64,000 nucleotides of DNA, taken from contig NZ_JBHFNQ010000090.1 in assembly GCF_041929345.1 (NCBI RefSeq), positions 1-64,000 of the forward strand, given 5' to 3'. Positions 9,785 to 16,848 of the stretch are shown here, piece after piece (positions within the stretch are counted from its first letter, which is position 1; each line of letters starts with the position of its first letter). This DNA is from Floridanema aerugineum. GTDB lineage: Bacteria; Cyanobacteriota; Cyanobacteriia; Cyanobacteriales; Aerosakkonemataceae. A program made the translations under genes and the position numbers. The notes beneath the pieces are model-generated. The model saw only the letters and a program-made list of their open reading frames with translations. It ran no database searches and had not been told where the DNA came from.

Positions 9785-9900
9785 TACCACAGATATCCAC
9801 AGATAAACACAGATAAACACAGATTTAGGCGTAACCTTCCCGTAGGACAGGCATCTTGCCTGTCATTCCCAGCCTGTCATTCCTAGCCTGTCATTCCCAG
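9785..9900. repeat. two dispersed repeat families side by side
   Basis: Bases 9787-9824 carry a run of the unit CACAGATA/CACAGATAAA. Bases 9846-9900 carry a palindromic unit GACAGGCATCTTGCCTGTC followed by partial copies (CCTGTCATTCC three times). The same two families recur at 18179-18520, 54750-54800, 42890, 46519 and 48297. Confidence 0.8.
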
Positions 9901-9920
9901 CTTTGGTACGATTAATTATA

Positions 9921-9940
9921 TAATGAGAATCATTCTATAA
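9921..9940. promoter_or_regulatory. candidate Fur/Zur-type operator before hemB
   Basis: The palindrome AGAATCATTCT (9926-9936) sits in AATGAGAATCATTCTATAA, which resembles the AATGATAATNATTATCATT class of Fur-family boxes. It overlaps a perfect TATAAT at 9919-9924, so a bound repressor would block the hemB promoter. A very similar box lies at 13887. The sequence alone does not separate Fur (iron) from Zur (zinc). Confidence 0.55.
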
Positions 9941-9953
9941 TTAATCTGCCGCC

Positions 9954-10958
9954 ATGACCTCAAACCCTGACTCTTCCGTACCAAACATAACCCATCGCCC
10001 CCGTCGCTTGCGGCGTATCCCTGCCTTGCGACGCATGGTAAAAGAAACGAATCTCAGCGTCAACGACTTAATTTATCCCCTCTTTGTCATGGAAGGAGAG
10101 GGAAAAAAAGTAGAAATCACATCAATGCCGGGATGCTATCGCTACACCCCAGATTTACTATTAGAAGAAATCGCCGCAGTTGCCCAATTAGGAATTAACG
10201 CCATAGCCCTTTTTCCCGTTATTTCCGAAAGCAAAAAAGACGATACAGGCAGTGAAAGTTACAACCCCGAAGGACTAGTACAACAAACAGTTCAAGCAAT
10301 TAAACAAGCAGTACCACAAATAGTAGTAATTACCGATGTTGCCCTCGATCCTTTCACCACACACGGGCATGATGGATTAATAGATGAAAACGGCACAATT
10401 CTCAACGATCCTACCGTCGAAGTGTTAGTAAAAATGGCACTTTCTCAAGCCGAATCAGGGGCAGATATGGTAGCACCTTCTGATATGATGGATGGTAGAA
10501 TTGGCGCAATTCGCAAAGCTTTAGATGCCGAAGGATATATTAACGTTGGCATTCTCGCTTACTCCGCAAAATATGCCTCAGCTTATTATGGCCCCTTTCG
10601 AGATGCTTTAGATTCCGCACCCAAATTTGGTGACAAAAAAACCTATCAAATGGATGCAGGAAACGCCAGAGAAGCATTAAAAGAAACCTTCTTAGATATT
10701 GCCGAAGGTGCAGATATTGTCATGGTAAAACCTGCCTTAGCTTATCTGGATATTATTCACCAAATTCGCAGCGAAACAAATTTACCAGTCGCCGCTTATA
10801 ACGTTAGTGGTGAATATGCCATGATTAAAGCCGCCGCCCAACAAGGTTGGATTGATGAAAAACAAGTAATGTTAGAAACTTTGTTGAGTATTAAACGTGC
10901 TGGGGCTGACTTAATTTTAACCTATTTTGCCAAAGAAGTAGCCATGATTTTAGGTTAG
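9954..10958 (+). CDS. hemB: porphobilinogen synthase (delta-aminolevulinate dehydratase)
   Basis: HemB condenses two 5-aminolevulinate molecules to porphobilinogen, an early step to haem, chlorophyll and phycobilins. Both Schiff-base lysines are present: Lys206 (AYSAKYASAYYG) and Lys259 (VMVKPALAYLD). The metal loop reads DVALDPFTTHGHDG (128-141), with Asp where zinc-dependent enzymes have Cys, so this is the zinc-independent, Mg-type enzyme usual in plants and cyanobacteria. Length (334) is normal. It heads a tight cluster: sufE begins 5 bases after its stop and the COG0523 gene overlaps sufE. A Fur/Zur-like box directly precedes it, suggesting metal-responsive expression. Confidence 0.97.
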   Translation: MTSNPDSSVPNITHRPRRLRRIPALRRMVKETNLSVNDLIYPLFVMEGEGKKVEITSMPGCYRYTPDLLLEEIAAVAQLGINAIALFPVISESKKDDTGSESYNPEGLVQQTVQAIKQAVPQIVVITDVALDPFTTHGHDGLIDENGTILNDPTVEVLVKMALSQAESGADMVAPSDMMDGRIGAIRKALDAEGYINVGILAYSAKYASAYYGPFRDALDSAPKFGDKKTYQMDAGNAREALKETFLDIAEGADIVMVKPALAYLDIIHQIRSETNLPVAAYNVSGEYAMIKAAAQQGWIDEKQVMLETLLSIKRAGADLILTYFAKEVAMILG

Positions 10959-10963
10959 GAGAA

Positions 10964-11395
10964 ATGTCACAATTACCAGATTCCTTAGCCAAAATAGTGC
11001 AACGTTTTGCCCGTCAAAGCGATGCTAAATTGCGCTACGAACAACTCCTCTGGTATGCCAAAAAGTTGCCAGAATTTTCCGCCGCAGCCAAACTTCCTGA
11101 AAACAAAGTTCCTGGCTGTGTTTCTCAGGTTTATATTACCTCTGAGATGCAAGGCGGGAAAGTTTATTTTCAAGGAGATGCTGATTCTCAGTTAGTTAAA
11201 GGTTTGGTAGGTTTATTAATTACCGGATTGAACGGACTAACACCCACAGAAATTTTAGAACTTTCCCCAGAATTTATTAAAGATACGGGCTTGAATGTTA
11301 GTTTGACTCCTTCTCGCGCCAATGGGTTTTACAACATCTTTCAAACCATGCAAAAACAGGCGCTTTCCTATCAATCTCTCACTTCTGAATTATGA
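10964..11395 (+). CDS. sufE: SufE-family sulfur-transfer protein
   Basis: SufE accepts persulfide sulfur from a cysteine desulfurase (SufS) and passes it to the SufBCD scaffold for Fe-S cluster assembly. The acceptor cysteine is Cys52 in KVPGCVSQVY, the hallmark of the family. At 143 residues it is the usual size, and there is no fusion to a BolA or quinolinate-synthase domain. The start is 5 bases after the hemB stop, with AGGAGA overlapping that stop, and its own stop overlaps the next ATG (ATGA). Cotranscription with hemB and a metallochaperone-type GTPase ties it to metal supply. Confidence 0.92.
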   Translation: MSQLPDSLAKIVQRFARQSDAKLRYEQLLWYAKKLPEFSAAAKLPENKVPGCVSQVYITSEMQGGKVYFQGDADSQLVKGLVGLLITGLNGLTPTEILELSPEFIKDTGLNVSLTPSRANGFYNIFQTMQKQALSYQSLTSEL

Positions 11396-12381
11396 AACAA
11401 TTAATAGGACCAGAGCAAAATTTTCTGGCGGAAATTCCCAAGCGGGGAATGCCTGTCACCATAATTACAGGTTTTTTGGGTAGCGGGAAAACTACCTTGC
11501 TGAATCAAATCCTCAAAAATCAGGAAAATTTGAAAGTTGCAGTTTTAGTTAATGAATTTGGCGACATTAATATTGACAGCCAGGTACTTGTTGCTTTAGA
11601 AGAAGACATGGTAGAATTGAGTAATGGCTGCATTTGTTGTACGATGAATACTAGTTTAGTCGATGCAGTTTATAAAATTTTAGAACGACAAGACCGGATT
11701 GATTATCTGGTAATTGAAACTACAGGTTTAGCAGATCCTTTGCCGATCGTTCTCACCTTAATTGGCACAGAATTAAGAGAGTTTATCACGTTAGACTCGG
11801 TTTTAACTGTTGTAGATTCCGAGTATTTTACACCAGATGATATGGATAGTCAGGTCGCACTTAATCAGGTGGCTTACGGTGATATTATCATCTTGAATAA
11901 AATAGATTTAGTCCCAGAAGAAAAAGTCGCAGAATTAGAAAACTTTTTTGATACGATCAAAGGTGGGGCGCGAATTTTACGATCGCAATACGGACAAGTT
12001 CCCCTACCCTTAATTTTAGATGTCAAACTCTCCTCAACTGAGTTTTACCAGAATCTCGATTTAGCCAATATTCCGAATAATGCCAATCATATCGCTAATG
12101 ACGGATTTGTTTCGCTTTCTTTTCGTAGCGATCGCCCTTTCGCCGTGAAAAAATTTCAGGTATTCTTACAAGATAAATTGCCAGTTGGTGTGTTTCGGGC
12201 TAAAGGAATTCTTTGGTTTAAAGAAAGTACCAGAAGGCACATTTTTCAACTTAGCGGTAAACGTTACGACTTAAAAGATGAAGAATGGCAAGGAAAACCT
12301 AGCAATCAAATAGTATTTATTGGGCGTTCTTTAAATGCGCTGGAAATTAATCAGCAACTTAATAACTGCTTAACTCGATAA
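11392..12381 (+). CDS. COG0523 (CobW/P47K) GTPase, copy 1
   Basis: A SIMIBI-class GTPase of the COG0523 family, whose members deliver or insert metals such as zinc, cobalt or nickel. Walker A is GFLGSGKT (residues 27-34). The signature metal site CICC is at 80-83 and the guanine-specificity motif NKID at 169-172. The C-terminal CobW_C domain covers about residues 230-325. There is no His-rich tail, unlike nickel or cobalt chaperones. Translation is coupled to sufE through ATGA. COG0523 genes near Fur/Zur boxes commonly act in zinc scarcity. The client protein is unknown; HemB and SufE are neighbours rather than proven clients. Confidence 0.92.
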   Translation: MKQLIGPEQNFLAEIPKRGMPVTIITGFLGSGKTTLLNQILKNQENLKVAVLVNEFGDINIDSQVLVALEEDMVELSNGCICCTMNTSLVDAVYKILERQDRIDYLVIETTGLADPLPIVLTLIGTELREFITLDSVLTVVDSEYFTPDDMDSQVALNQVAYGDIIILNKIDLVPEEKVAELENFFDTIKGGARILRSQYGQVPLPLILDVKLSSTEFYQNLDLANIPNNANHIANDGFVSLSFRSDRPFAVKKFQVFLQDKLPVGVFRAKGILWFKESTRRHIFQLSGKRYDLKDEEWQGKPSNQIVFIGRSLNALEINQQLNNCLTR

Positions 12382-12546
12382 TTCCATATAAACCGCTCCA
12401 GACGCAGAGGACGCAGAGAGAAGAAAAGGAGGAGGTTGGAACCCAAATTTTGAGGGCAATTTGGGAGATTTTTGCTTTTCTGTTTCTTTTTGCGGTAATA
12501 TACCGGATAATCTGTGCAAATAAGTAGATATCTGTGATGGAAGCCA

Positions 12547-12900
12547 ATGAGTAGAATTTTGCTGGTTTTACTGACTAGACCGACACTTTTAGGGTCTATA
12601 CTGTCATTGTTTGTCACCATCAACCCCGCACAAGCATCGGAAATAATTAGCCAAACTGCGGAAGCAAATAAACAGGATTTAGTTTGTACCCCTTCCGTAC
12701 ACACCAAGAAATTAGTCTGTGTCAAAAAATCGAGTTTACCAATAGCTTTAGTGACACCAACTAACGTGCAACCTGGAGAAGACAACACACCCATGTTAGA
12801 TTTTACAGAAGAAGAAAGCGAGTCTGCGGTAGCTTTGTTTGGTTGCGATTGTCCCGCCTGTGTTCGTTCCTTGCGACAGTTGCGAGGTCAGACAACCTGA
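12547..12900 (+). CDS. small secreted protein with C-terminal C-x-C-P-x-C motif (copy 1)
   Basis: A 117-residue protein with a signal peptide (hydrophobic residues of about 5-25, cleavage near AQASE). The mature part has Cys at VCTPSVHTKKLVC and ends in GCDCPACVRSLRQLRG, a compact C-x-C-P-x-C cluster suited to binding a soft metal or forming disulfides. A second protein at 16462-16722 carries the same ending (GCNCPSCQSRVERM). Both lie in the same island as the two COG0523 GTPases. I know no named family; a role in periplasmic metal binding is inference from motif and context. Confidence 0.65.
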   Translation: MSRILLVLLTRPTLLGSILSLFVTINPAQASEIISQTAEANKQDLVCTPSVHTKKLVCVKKSSLPIALVTPTNVQPGEDNTPMLDFTEEESESAVALFGCDCPACVRSLRQLRGQTT

Positions 12901-12953
12901 AATACATTAAAGGCTAGAACGGATGCAAACGAAAACCTTTTTCCCTTCTAGCC

Positions 12954-13859
12954 ATGAACACCACAACTCCAGCAACTTACCCCACCAACACCGACAGACT
13001 CTTGCAAAAATACGCTTGGAACTGGCAAGGTCAACAATTGTGGGTAGTTTACGAAACCGCAGGCGAAGGAACACCAGTCTTACTTTTACCTGCTTTTAGC
13101 ACAGTTTCCAGCCGTTCCGAAATGGCAGGAATCGCCAACTTACTAGCGCCCCATTTTCAAACAGTAACATTAGATTGGCCTGGTTTTGGCGAATCCGATC
13201 GCCCACCCCTAGAGTACAAACCAGCCATATATCAGCAATTTTTGGCAGATTTCGTCAAAACAGTGTTTAAAACCCCTGTAGCCGTCGTCGCAGCCGGACA
13301 CAGCGCAGGTTACGTCATGGGGTTAGCCAACCAACAACCAGAACTATTTTCGCATATAGTTTTAACCGCCCCGACATGGCGAGGCCCCTTACCCACAATG
13401 ACAGGAAAACAGGAAGATTGGTTTAGTATAATTCGGGAGACAGTGCGATCGCCAATCTTAGGCGACCTTCTCTACAGCTTAAACACTGCGCCACCCTTCC
13501 TCAGCTATATGTATCAAAGCCACGTATTCACCGATCCAAAAATCCTTACCTCTGATTTTATCGATAAAAAATGGCAAATCACCCAAAAACCGGGCGGAAA
13601 ATTTGCCCCCGTAGCCTTCGTCACAGGCGCATTAGATCCCATCCAAACAAACAGCGAATTTCTCAGTTTATTTAACACAATTTCCTTACCAATAATGATA
13701 GTAATTGGCGAACAATGTCCCCCCAAATCAAAACAAGAAATGGAAAACCTAGCCCAACTACCCAACATTCAAACCCGCCGCCTCAACGGTTCTCTAGGAA
13801 TGCACGAAGAATTCCCCGAAGAAATCGCCGCCGAAATTCTACCATTTTTACAAAACTAA
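12954..13859 (+). CDS. alpha/beta hydrolase
   Basis: A 301-residue alpha/beta-hydrolase-fold protein. The nucleophile elbow is GHSAG (115-119, Ser117). WPGFGESDRP (75-84) is the oxyanion-side motif of the fold. Asp228 (TGALDPIQ) and His284 (LGMHEEFP) are the probable triad partners. No signal peptide is visible, so it is cytoplasmic. Substrate cannot be inferred. It lies between the two COG0523 genes, 53 bases after the small secreted Cys protein, with the second Fur/Zur-like box just after its stop. Confidence 0.9.
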   Translation: MNTTTPATYPTNTDRLLQKYAWNWQGQQLWVVYETAGEGTPVLLLPAFSTVSSRSEMAGIANLLAPHFQTVTLDWPGFGESDRPPLEYKPAIYQQFLADFVKTVFKTPVAVVAAGHSAGYVMGLANQQPELFSHIVLTAPTWRGPLPTMTGKQEDWFSIIRETVRSPILGDLLYSLNTAPPFLSYMYQSHVFTDPKILTSDFIDKKWQITQKPGGKFAPVAFVTGALDPIQTNSEFLSLFNTISLPIMIVIGEQCPPKSKQEMENLAQLPNIQTRRLNGSLGMHEEFPEEIAAEILPFLQN

Positions 13860-13886
13860 ACATTCTCAAACAGTAAGATAAAGTAG

Positions 13887-13905
13887 AATGAGAATGATTA
13901 TAATA
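13887..13905. promoter_or_regulatory. candidate Fur/Zur-type operator before second COG0523 gene
   Basis: AATGAGAATGATTATAATA matches the hemB box at 9921 in its first nine bases (AATGAGAAT) and keeps the ATT half after one spacer base. A TATAAT (13899-13904) falls inside the box, as in the hemB copy. The coding start is about 200 bases downstream at 14103, implying a long leader that contains dispersed repeats. Confidence 0.5.
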
Positions 13906-13964
13906 TCCTCAAGTCCCTAGACCATAGCAGCCTTAACTAACCTGTGAAATAACCCCTCCTTAAA

Positions 13965-14095
13965 TACCTCAGCGTCCTCTGCGTCTGGAGCGGTTCAAAA
14001 AAAAGGAAAAAACACAAATAATTAAGACTGCTATAAATTCTCTTTTTCTTCTTCTTTGCGTCCTTCGCGTCTTCGCGGTTCAAAAAAAGAGAGGC
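13965..14095. repeat. CGTCCTCTGCGTCTGGAGCGG-type dispersed repeat, two copies
   Basis: Two copies of a Gly/Cys-codon-free repeat built on GCGTCC-TCTGCGTC-GCGGTTCAAAAAA occur at about 13965-14008 and 14055-14095. An inverted relative lies at 12397-12425 (GACGCAGAGGACGCAGAGAG). The second copy runs up to the ribosome site (AGAGAGG) of the COG0523 gene at 14103, so the repeat forms part of its leader. Confidence 0.65.
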
Positions 14096-14102
14096 AATAA
14101 CC

Positions 14103-15071
14103 GTGACAAACACAACAGAAAACTTCGTCCCCGTCACCGTACTAACAGGCTACTTAGGTGCAGGAAAAACCACCTTACTCAACCGAATTTTAACCCACGA
14201 ACACGGAAAAAAAGTAGCCGTAATCGTCAACGAATTTGGCGAAGTTGGCATAGACAACCAACTAATAATCGACGCAGATGAAGAAATCTTTGAAATGAAC
14301 AACGGCTGCATTTGTTGCACAGTTCGAGGCGACTTAATTAGGATAATTGGCAACCTAATGAAACGCCGAAACAAATTCGATCACCTAGTAATAGAAACCA
14401 CCGGATTAGCAGATCCCGCCCCAGTAATTCAAACCTTCTTTGTCGATGAAGACATGAGGGATAAAATCTCCTTAGACGCAGTAGTAACCGTAGTCGATGC
14501 GAAACATATTTGGCAACATTGGGAAACCGACGAAGCCCAAGAACAAATCGCCTTTGCAGATGTCATTTTATTAAACAAAACTGATTTAGTTACACCCGAA
14601 GAACTAGAAGAATTAGAAAAACGAATCCGGGCGATGAATGCAATAGCGAAAATTTATCGTACTCAAAACTCCGAATTAGAAATGGAAGCATTGCTAGGAG
14701 TAAACGCCTTTGATTTAAATCGCGCCTTAGAAATCGATCCGCAATTTCTGAACGAAAATGCCCATGAACATGATGAAACAGTAGCTTCAGTAGCAATAGT
14801 AGAATCAGGCGAATTAGACGAAGAAAAACTCAACAACTGGATATCTAACTTATTGCGAACTCAAGGAACAGATATCTTTCGGATGAAAGGCATATTAAAC
14901 ATAGCAGGAGAAGATCAACGCTTTGTATTCCAAGGCGTACACATGATATTTGAAGGAAAACCCGATCGCAAATGGAAACCCAACGAAACCCGGAAAAACG
15001 AATTAGTTTTTATCGGACGCAACTTAGATGAAGCACAATTAAAAGAGGACTTTCGCCAGTGTTTAGTTTAG
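14103..15071 (+). CDS. COG0523 (CobW/P47K) GTPase, copy 2
   Basis: Second COG0523 GTPase in the window, 322 residues. Walker A is GYLGAGKT (16-23). The metal motif CICC occupies 69-72 with Cys69, Cys71 and Cys72. NKTD is at 158-161. A short acidic His patch, AHEHDE (220-225), gives it possible extra metal ligands that copy 1 lacks. The GTG at 14103 is supported by AGAGAGG about 8 bases upstream. Its last 13 bases overlap the WD40 gene, so the two products are made together and probably interact. The Fur/Zur-like box at 13887 is the only recognisable control element upstream. Confidence 0.92.
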   Translation: MTNTTENFVPVTVLTGYLGAGKTTLLNRILTHEHGKKVAVIVNEFGEVGIDNQLIIDADEEIFEMNNGCICCTVRGDLIRIIGNLMKRRNKFDHLVIETTGLADPAPVIQTFFVDEDMRDKISLDAVVTVVDAKHIWQHWETDEAQEQIAFADVILLNKTDLVTPEELEELEKRIRAMNAIAKIYRTQNSELEMEALLGVNAFDLNRALEIDPQFLNENAHEHDETVASVAIVESGELDEEKLNNWISNLLRTQGTDIFRMKGILNIAGEDQRFVFQGVHMIFEGKPDRKWKPNETRKNELVFIGRNLDEAQLKEDFRQCLV

Positions 15072-16132
15072 CAGCTAACAAAATCCTCGACCAAACTTGG
15101 CAAGGCACATTATCAGATTATGTCACCGTTGTAGCTTGGTCAAATGATGGAAAAACTCTCGCCGCCAGTGACGCAGCCGGAGAAGTTATCTTATTAAAAG
15201 ATGGAGAAAATCTTACCTATCTCCAAACAGCAAACGATAAATCTGTAGATTGTCTTGGCTTTTCTGTTGATGGAAAATACTTAGCAGCAGGAGGACAAAA
15301 CGGAGAAGTCAAAATTTGGCGGTTAGAAGCAGAAGAAACTCAACTAATTAGCACTTTAGAAAATGCGCCGAATTGGGTTGATAAACTAGCATGGCATCCC
15401 CACACTAACCAGCTAGCATTTAGCATGGGAAAATACGTACAAATTTGGAATGCTGACAGCCAAGAAGTAGAAGTAACCCTGAATTTTGAATCATCTTCCG
15501 TATTAAGTATAGCTTGGCGACCCAACGGGGAAAACTTAGCAATTAGCGGTCAGCTAGGCGTAAAAATATGGGATGCTAAAAACTGGGATGACGACCCAAT
15601 AAACTTAGAAATTCCGGTTGCCAGTTTAAATCTAGCATGGTCAGGAGACAGCAATTTTATTGCTTCTGCAAACTTAGATAATACTTTAGCAGTTTGGCAA
15701 TGGGATATTCCTGAACCTTGGTTAATGCGAGGTTTTCCGGGGAAAATTCGCGCCTTAAGTTGGTCAGATTTGTTAACATCAATTGGTGCGCCACGTTTAG
15801 CAGTTGCGAGTGCCCAAAGTGTTGTAATTTGGGAAAAAGCTGCGGACGAATCGATAGGTTGGCAAGGTAAATTATTAGATAGTCATGATGGAATTGTACA
15901 GGCGATCGCCTTTCAACCCCAAACATTTCTCCTCGCCTCCGCTGCTGAAGACGGGTTAATCGGAATTTGGCAAAAAGCTAAAGAAATAGCACAAATTCTT
16001 GATGGCGCAAATGAAGGTTTTTCCTGTCTTGCTTGGCAACCCCAAGGTAACAAATTAGCCGCAGGAGGTAGCAACGGCGAAATATTTATTTGGTCAAAAG
16101 TTTCGCGGGGAAAAGGTTTTTCACCGAGATAA
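15059..16132 (+). CDS. WD40 repeat protein coupled to COG0523 GTPase
   Basis: The 357-residue protein is built of about seven WD40 units, visible as recurring GH/DH-like starts and endings such as VKIWRLE, VQIWNAD, VKIWDAK, LAVWQWD, VVIWEKA, IGIWQKA and IFIWSKV. It should fold as a single seven-bladed propeller, a protein-interaction platform. The GTG start at 15059 lies inside the end of the GTPase gene (13-base overlap), and GAGG about 10 bases upstream serves it. Overlap with a COG0523 gene suggests it scaffolds delivery of metal to a client, but that is inference. No signal peptide is present. Confidence 0.9.
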   Translation: MFSLAANKILDQTWQGTLSDYVTVVAWSNDGKTLAASDAAGEVILLKDGENLTYLQTANDKSVDCLGFSVDGKYLAAGGQNGEVKIWRLEAEETQLISTLENAPNWVDKLAWHPHTNQLAFSMGKYVQIWNADSQEVEVTLNFESSSVLSIAWRPNGENLAISGQLGVKIWDAKNWDDDPINLEIPVASLNLAWSGDSNFIASANLDNTLAVWQWDIPEPWLMRGFPGKIRALSWSDLLTSIGAPRLAVASAQSVVIWEKAADESIGWQGKLLDSHDGIVQAIAFQPQTFLLASAAEDGLIGIWQKAKEIAQILDGANEGFSCLAWQPQGNKLAAGGSNGEIFIWSKVSRGKGFSPR

Positions 16133-16165
16133 GATCGATGAGGTAAATGTTTGCTACAGAGGCTT

Positions 16166-16365
16166 GATCCCCCCTAACCCCCCTTAACAAGGGGGGAACC
16201 AGAGGAAACAAGACTCTCGTTTTTACCAAGGTGGGAACCAGAGGAAACAAGACTCTCGTTTTTACCAAGGTGGGAACCAGAGGAAACAAGACTCTCGTTT
16301 TTACCAAGGTGGGAACCAGAGGAAACAAGACTCTCGTTTAAGTCCCCCTTGTTAAGGGGGATAAT
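16166..16365. repeat. 39-bp tandem repeat flanked by inverted C/G-rich arms
   Basis: From about 16196 to 16339 a 39-base unit (GAACCAGAGGAAACAAGACT plus 19 more bases) is repeated almost exactly, three full copies and a shortened fourth. It is bounded by CCCCCTTAACAAGGGGGG (16179-16196) and CCCCCTTGTTAAGGGGG (16344-16360), both copies of a palindromic cyanobacterial repeat. Because 39 is a multiple of 3 it creates long open frames on the minus strand with a 13-residue period; these are not genes. Confidence 0.9.
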
Positions 16366-16461
16366 GGGGGATCTCCGATTTAATATAAAATGGGAACTTG
16401 TTGGCGATCGCAGCAATCATTGAATAAAATAACTTAGCGAGACTGTTAGGCAAGAGGAATT

Positions 16462-16722
16462 ATGAATACAGAGAAGTTGAGTTTGCTTGGTTGTAGTTCT
16501 CTAGCTGTAATTTTATTATCCAGCAATGCGGCGATCGCTGGAGAAATTAACTTACAACCCACTAATAATTTAGATAGTACGATCGCACAATCAACCCAGA
16601 AACAATTGACAATAGAAAATAATGACAGAAAATCGGAAATTATCAGATCTATTGTTGGTTGTAATTGCCCCTCTTGTCAAAGTCGTGTAGAACGGATGAC
16701 TAATAGCCCGAATATTTTTTAG
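16462..16722 (+). CDS. small secreted protein with C-terminal C-x-C-P-x-C motif (copy 2)
   Basis: An 86-residue protein with a signal peptide (hydrophobic residues 8-25, cleavage near AIAGE) and a mature part of about 60 residues that is mostly Asn/Gln/Thr-rich. It ends in IVGCNCPSCQSRVERMTNSP, the same G-C-x-C-P-x-C ending seen in the protein at 12547-12900, while the remainder of the two proteins is not alignable by eye. GAGGAATT lies just before the ATG, giving a good ribosome site. A metal- or redox-active exported peptide is a reasonable guess; no family name is known to me. Confidence 0.65.
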   Translation: MNTEKLSLLGCSSLAVILLSSNAAIAGEINLQPTNNLDSTIAQSTQKQLTIENNDRKSEIIRSIVGCNCPSCQSRVERMTNSPNIF

Positions 16723-16732
16723 ATTAACTTAA

Positions 16733-16784
16733 TGCGATCGGAAAACTCGGTTTAGGGGGTGTAATTTCCGATCGCATCACCCCC
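16733..16784. other. interlocking inverted repeats (possible pseudoknot or alternative hairpins)
   Basis: TGCGATCGGAAA (16733-16744) is complementary to TTTCCGATCGCA (16765-16776). GGGGGTG (16755-16761) lies in that loop and is complementary to CACCCCC (16778-16784) outside it. The two pairings interlock, as in an H-type pseudoknot, or are alternatives. The site lies between a small Cys-protein gene and the SLH lipoprotein and could act as a terminator or leader structure. Confidence 0.4.
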
Positions 16785-16848
16785 AAAACCAGCAACCTGT
16801 TTACTGATACGCTAGGGTAGGGATGAAAAATAATTCTGAGTTTTTGCG

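Noticed and set aside
16086..16416. Two long minus-strand open frames with a 13-residue repeated peptide
   Set aside because: They are created by the 39-base tandem repeat and lack a start context or conserved product.
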